DNA from: an uncultured Dokdonella sp.
GTDB taxonomy: Bacteria > Pseudomonadota > Gammaproteobacteria > Xanthomonadales > Rhodanobacteraceae
Reading direction: 5' to 3'
Assembly (NCBI GenBank): GCA_934526015.1
Contig: CAKSZY010000013.1
Span: 4,642 to 68,641, forward strand
Length of the DNA: 64,000 bases
Shown here: piece after piece, positions 63,789 to 64,000 of the stretch
How positions within the stretch are numbered: the stretch's first letter is position 1
Layout of the letters: each line of letters opens with the position of its first letter
Position numbers and translations under genes: made by a program
The notes under the pieces: generated by a model
The model's database searches: none
What the model saw: the letters and a program-made list of their open reading frames with translations, nothing else
Told to the model about the DNA's origin: nothing

Positions 63789-63921
63789 CACGCGATTGTG
63801 CCAGAGGCACGCCGGCAACCGCCGCGGCTTCACCGTTTATCGTAGATCGCATGCGGGTCCCATTGACCAGCATGCGCATTCACCAGAGTGCAGCCTTGCA
63901 TTCTTGCGACAGCACCAGCCG

Positions 63922-63973
63922 TCCCTTCGCCCCGCGCAGCGGGGAGAAGGTGGTGCGGCAGCACCGGATGAGG
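63922..63973. repeat. Dispersed repeat, second copy
   Basis: Same skeleton as 9039-9083 (TCCCTTC, GGGGAGAAGGTGG, CCGG, ATGAGG), with a longer hairpin CCCCGCGCAGCGGGG inserted. The right edge of the window (63789-64000) shows no gene. Confidence 0.6.
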
Positions 63974-64000
63974 GGCCGTGGGAGGTGGGTTGCAATCGAC

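Overview
The window is about 64 kb of GC-rich DNA (roughly 70% G+C by eye), densely packed with short gaps and many 4-base ATGA/GTGA gene overlaps. Gene content points to a gammaproteobacterium of the Lysobacterales (Xanthomonadales), most like the Rhodanobacteraceae/Dokdonella side. The reasons are the aa3 oxidase cluster with an embedded small twin-membrane protein gene, the FadE-type acyl-CoA dehydrogenase, the RpoH, FtsEX and PriA genes, secreted proteins with DUF7452-like repeats or an IPTL-CTERM tail, and dispersed repeats of a type I associate with this order. The genus is inference only.

Layout. 1-7,940: cytochrome c oxidase subunits and assembly factors (coxB partial, coxA, ctaG, coxC, SURF1, a Sco-like protein, ctaA, ctaB). 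8,036-9,004: a bile acid:sodium symporter family transporter. 9,147-10,751: a compact restriction-modification island (MT-A70 methyltransferase plus BglII/BstYI-type endonuclease) of visibly lower GC. 10,913-13,089: an FAD oxidoreductase and a small exported repeat protein. 13,289-18,901: a beta-helix secreted protein broken by an in-frame stop, a Ser/Thr kinase with a TPR-like tail, and its ECF-type sigma factor. 19,104-22,994: FadE, a coiled-coil lipoprotein and a DUF4124 protein. 23,002-25,009: alkylation repair (Ogt and an Ada-AlkA fusion). 25,328-32,211: an SDR enzyme, a small lipoprotein, SppA, a MATE pump, an epimerase-like enzyme and a DUF3667 membrane protein. 32,649-39,351: PriA, RpoH, and the operon ftsE-ftsX-response regulator-ung. 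39,521-44,396: a GspF-like protein, a UbiA-type prenyltransferase and a gingipain-family (C25) peptidase. 44,782-53,861: a secreted protein, a TPR sulfotransferase, MtfA, a DAK2-DegV fusion, plsY-birA-coaX and a SPOR protein. 53,912-54,101: tRNA-Thr and tRNA-Arg. 54,299-63,788: a membrane-anchored cytochrome c, glnA, an ACP phosphodiesterase, a hydrolase-zapE pair, an IPTL-CTERM protein, an M20 amidohydrolase and cca.

Regulatory signals visible in the sequence include a near-perfect CIRCE (HrcA) operator in front of rpoH, a consensus sigma-54 promoter with an upstream NtrC-like site in front of glnA, a tight cluster of DnaA boxes in front of priA, and a recognition-type AGATCT site inside the likely promoter of the methyltransferase gene.

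The most unusual structures are non-coding. Two copies (25,105-25,302 and 50,544-50,712) of a nested double inverted repeat have arms that differ between copies but stay self-complementary within each copy. A divergent promoter region (57,168-57,443) is built almost entirely of GGGACTA-type heptamers in opposite orientations. No complete mobile element, prophage or CRISPR array was seen.
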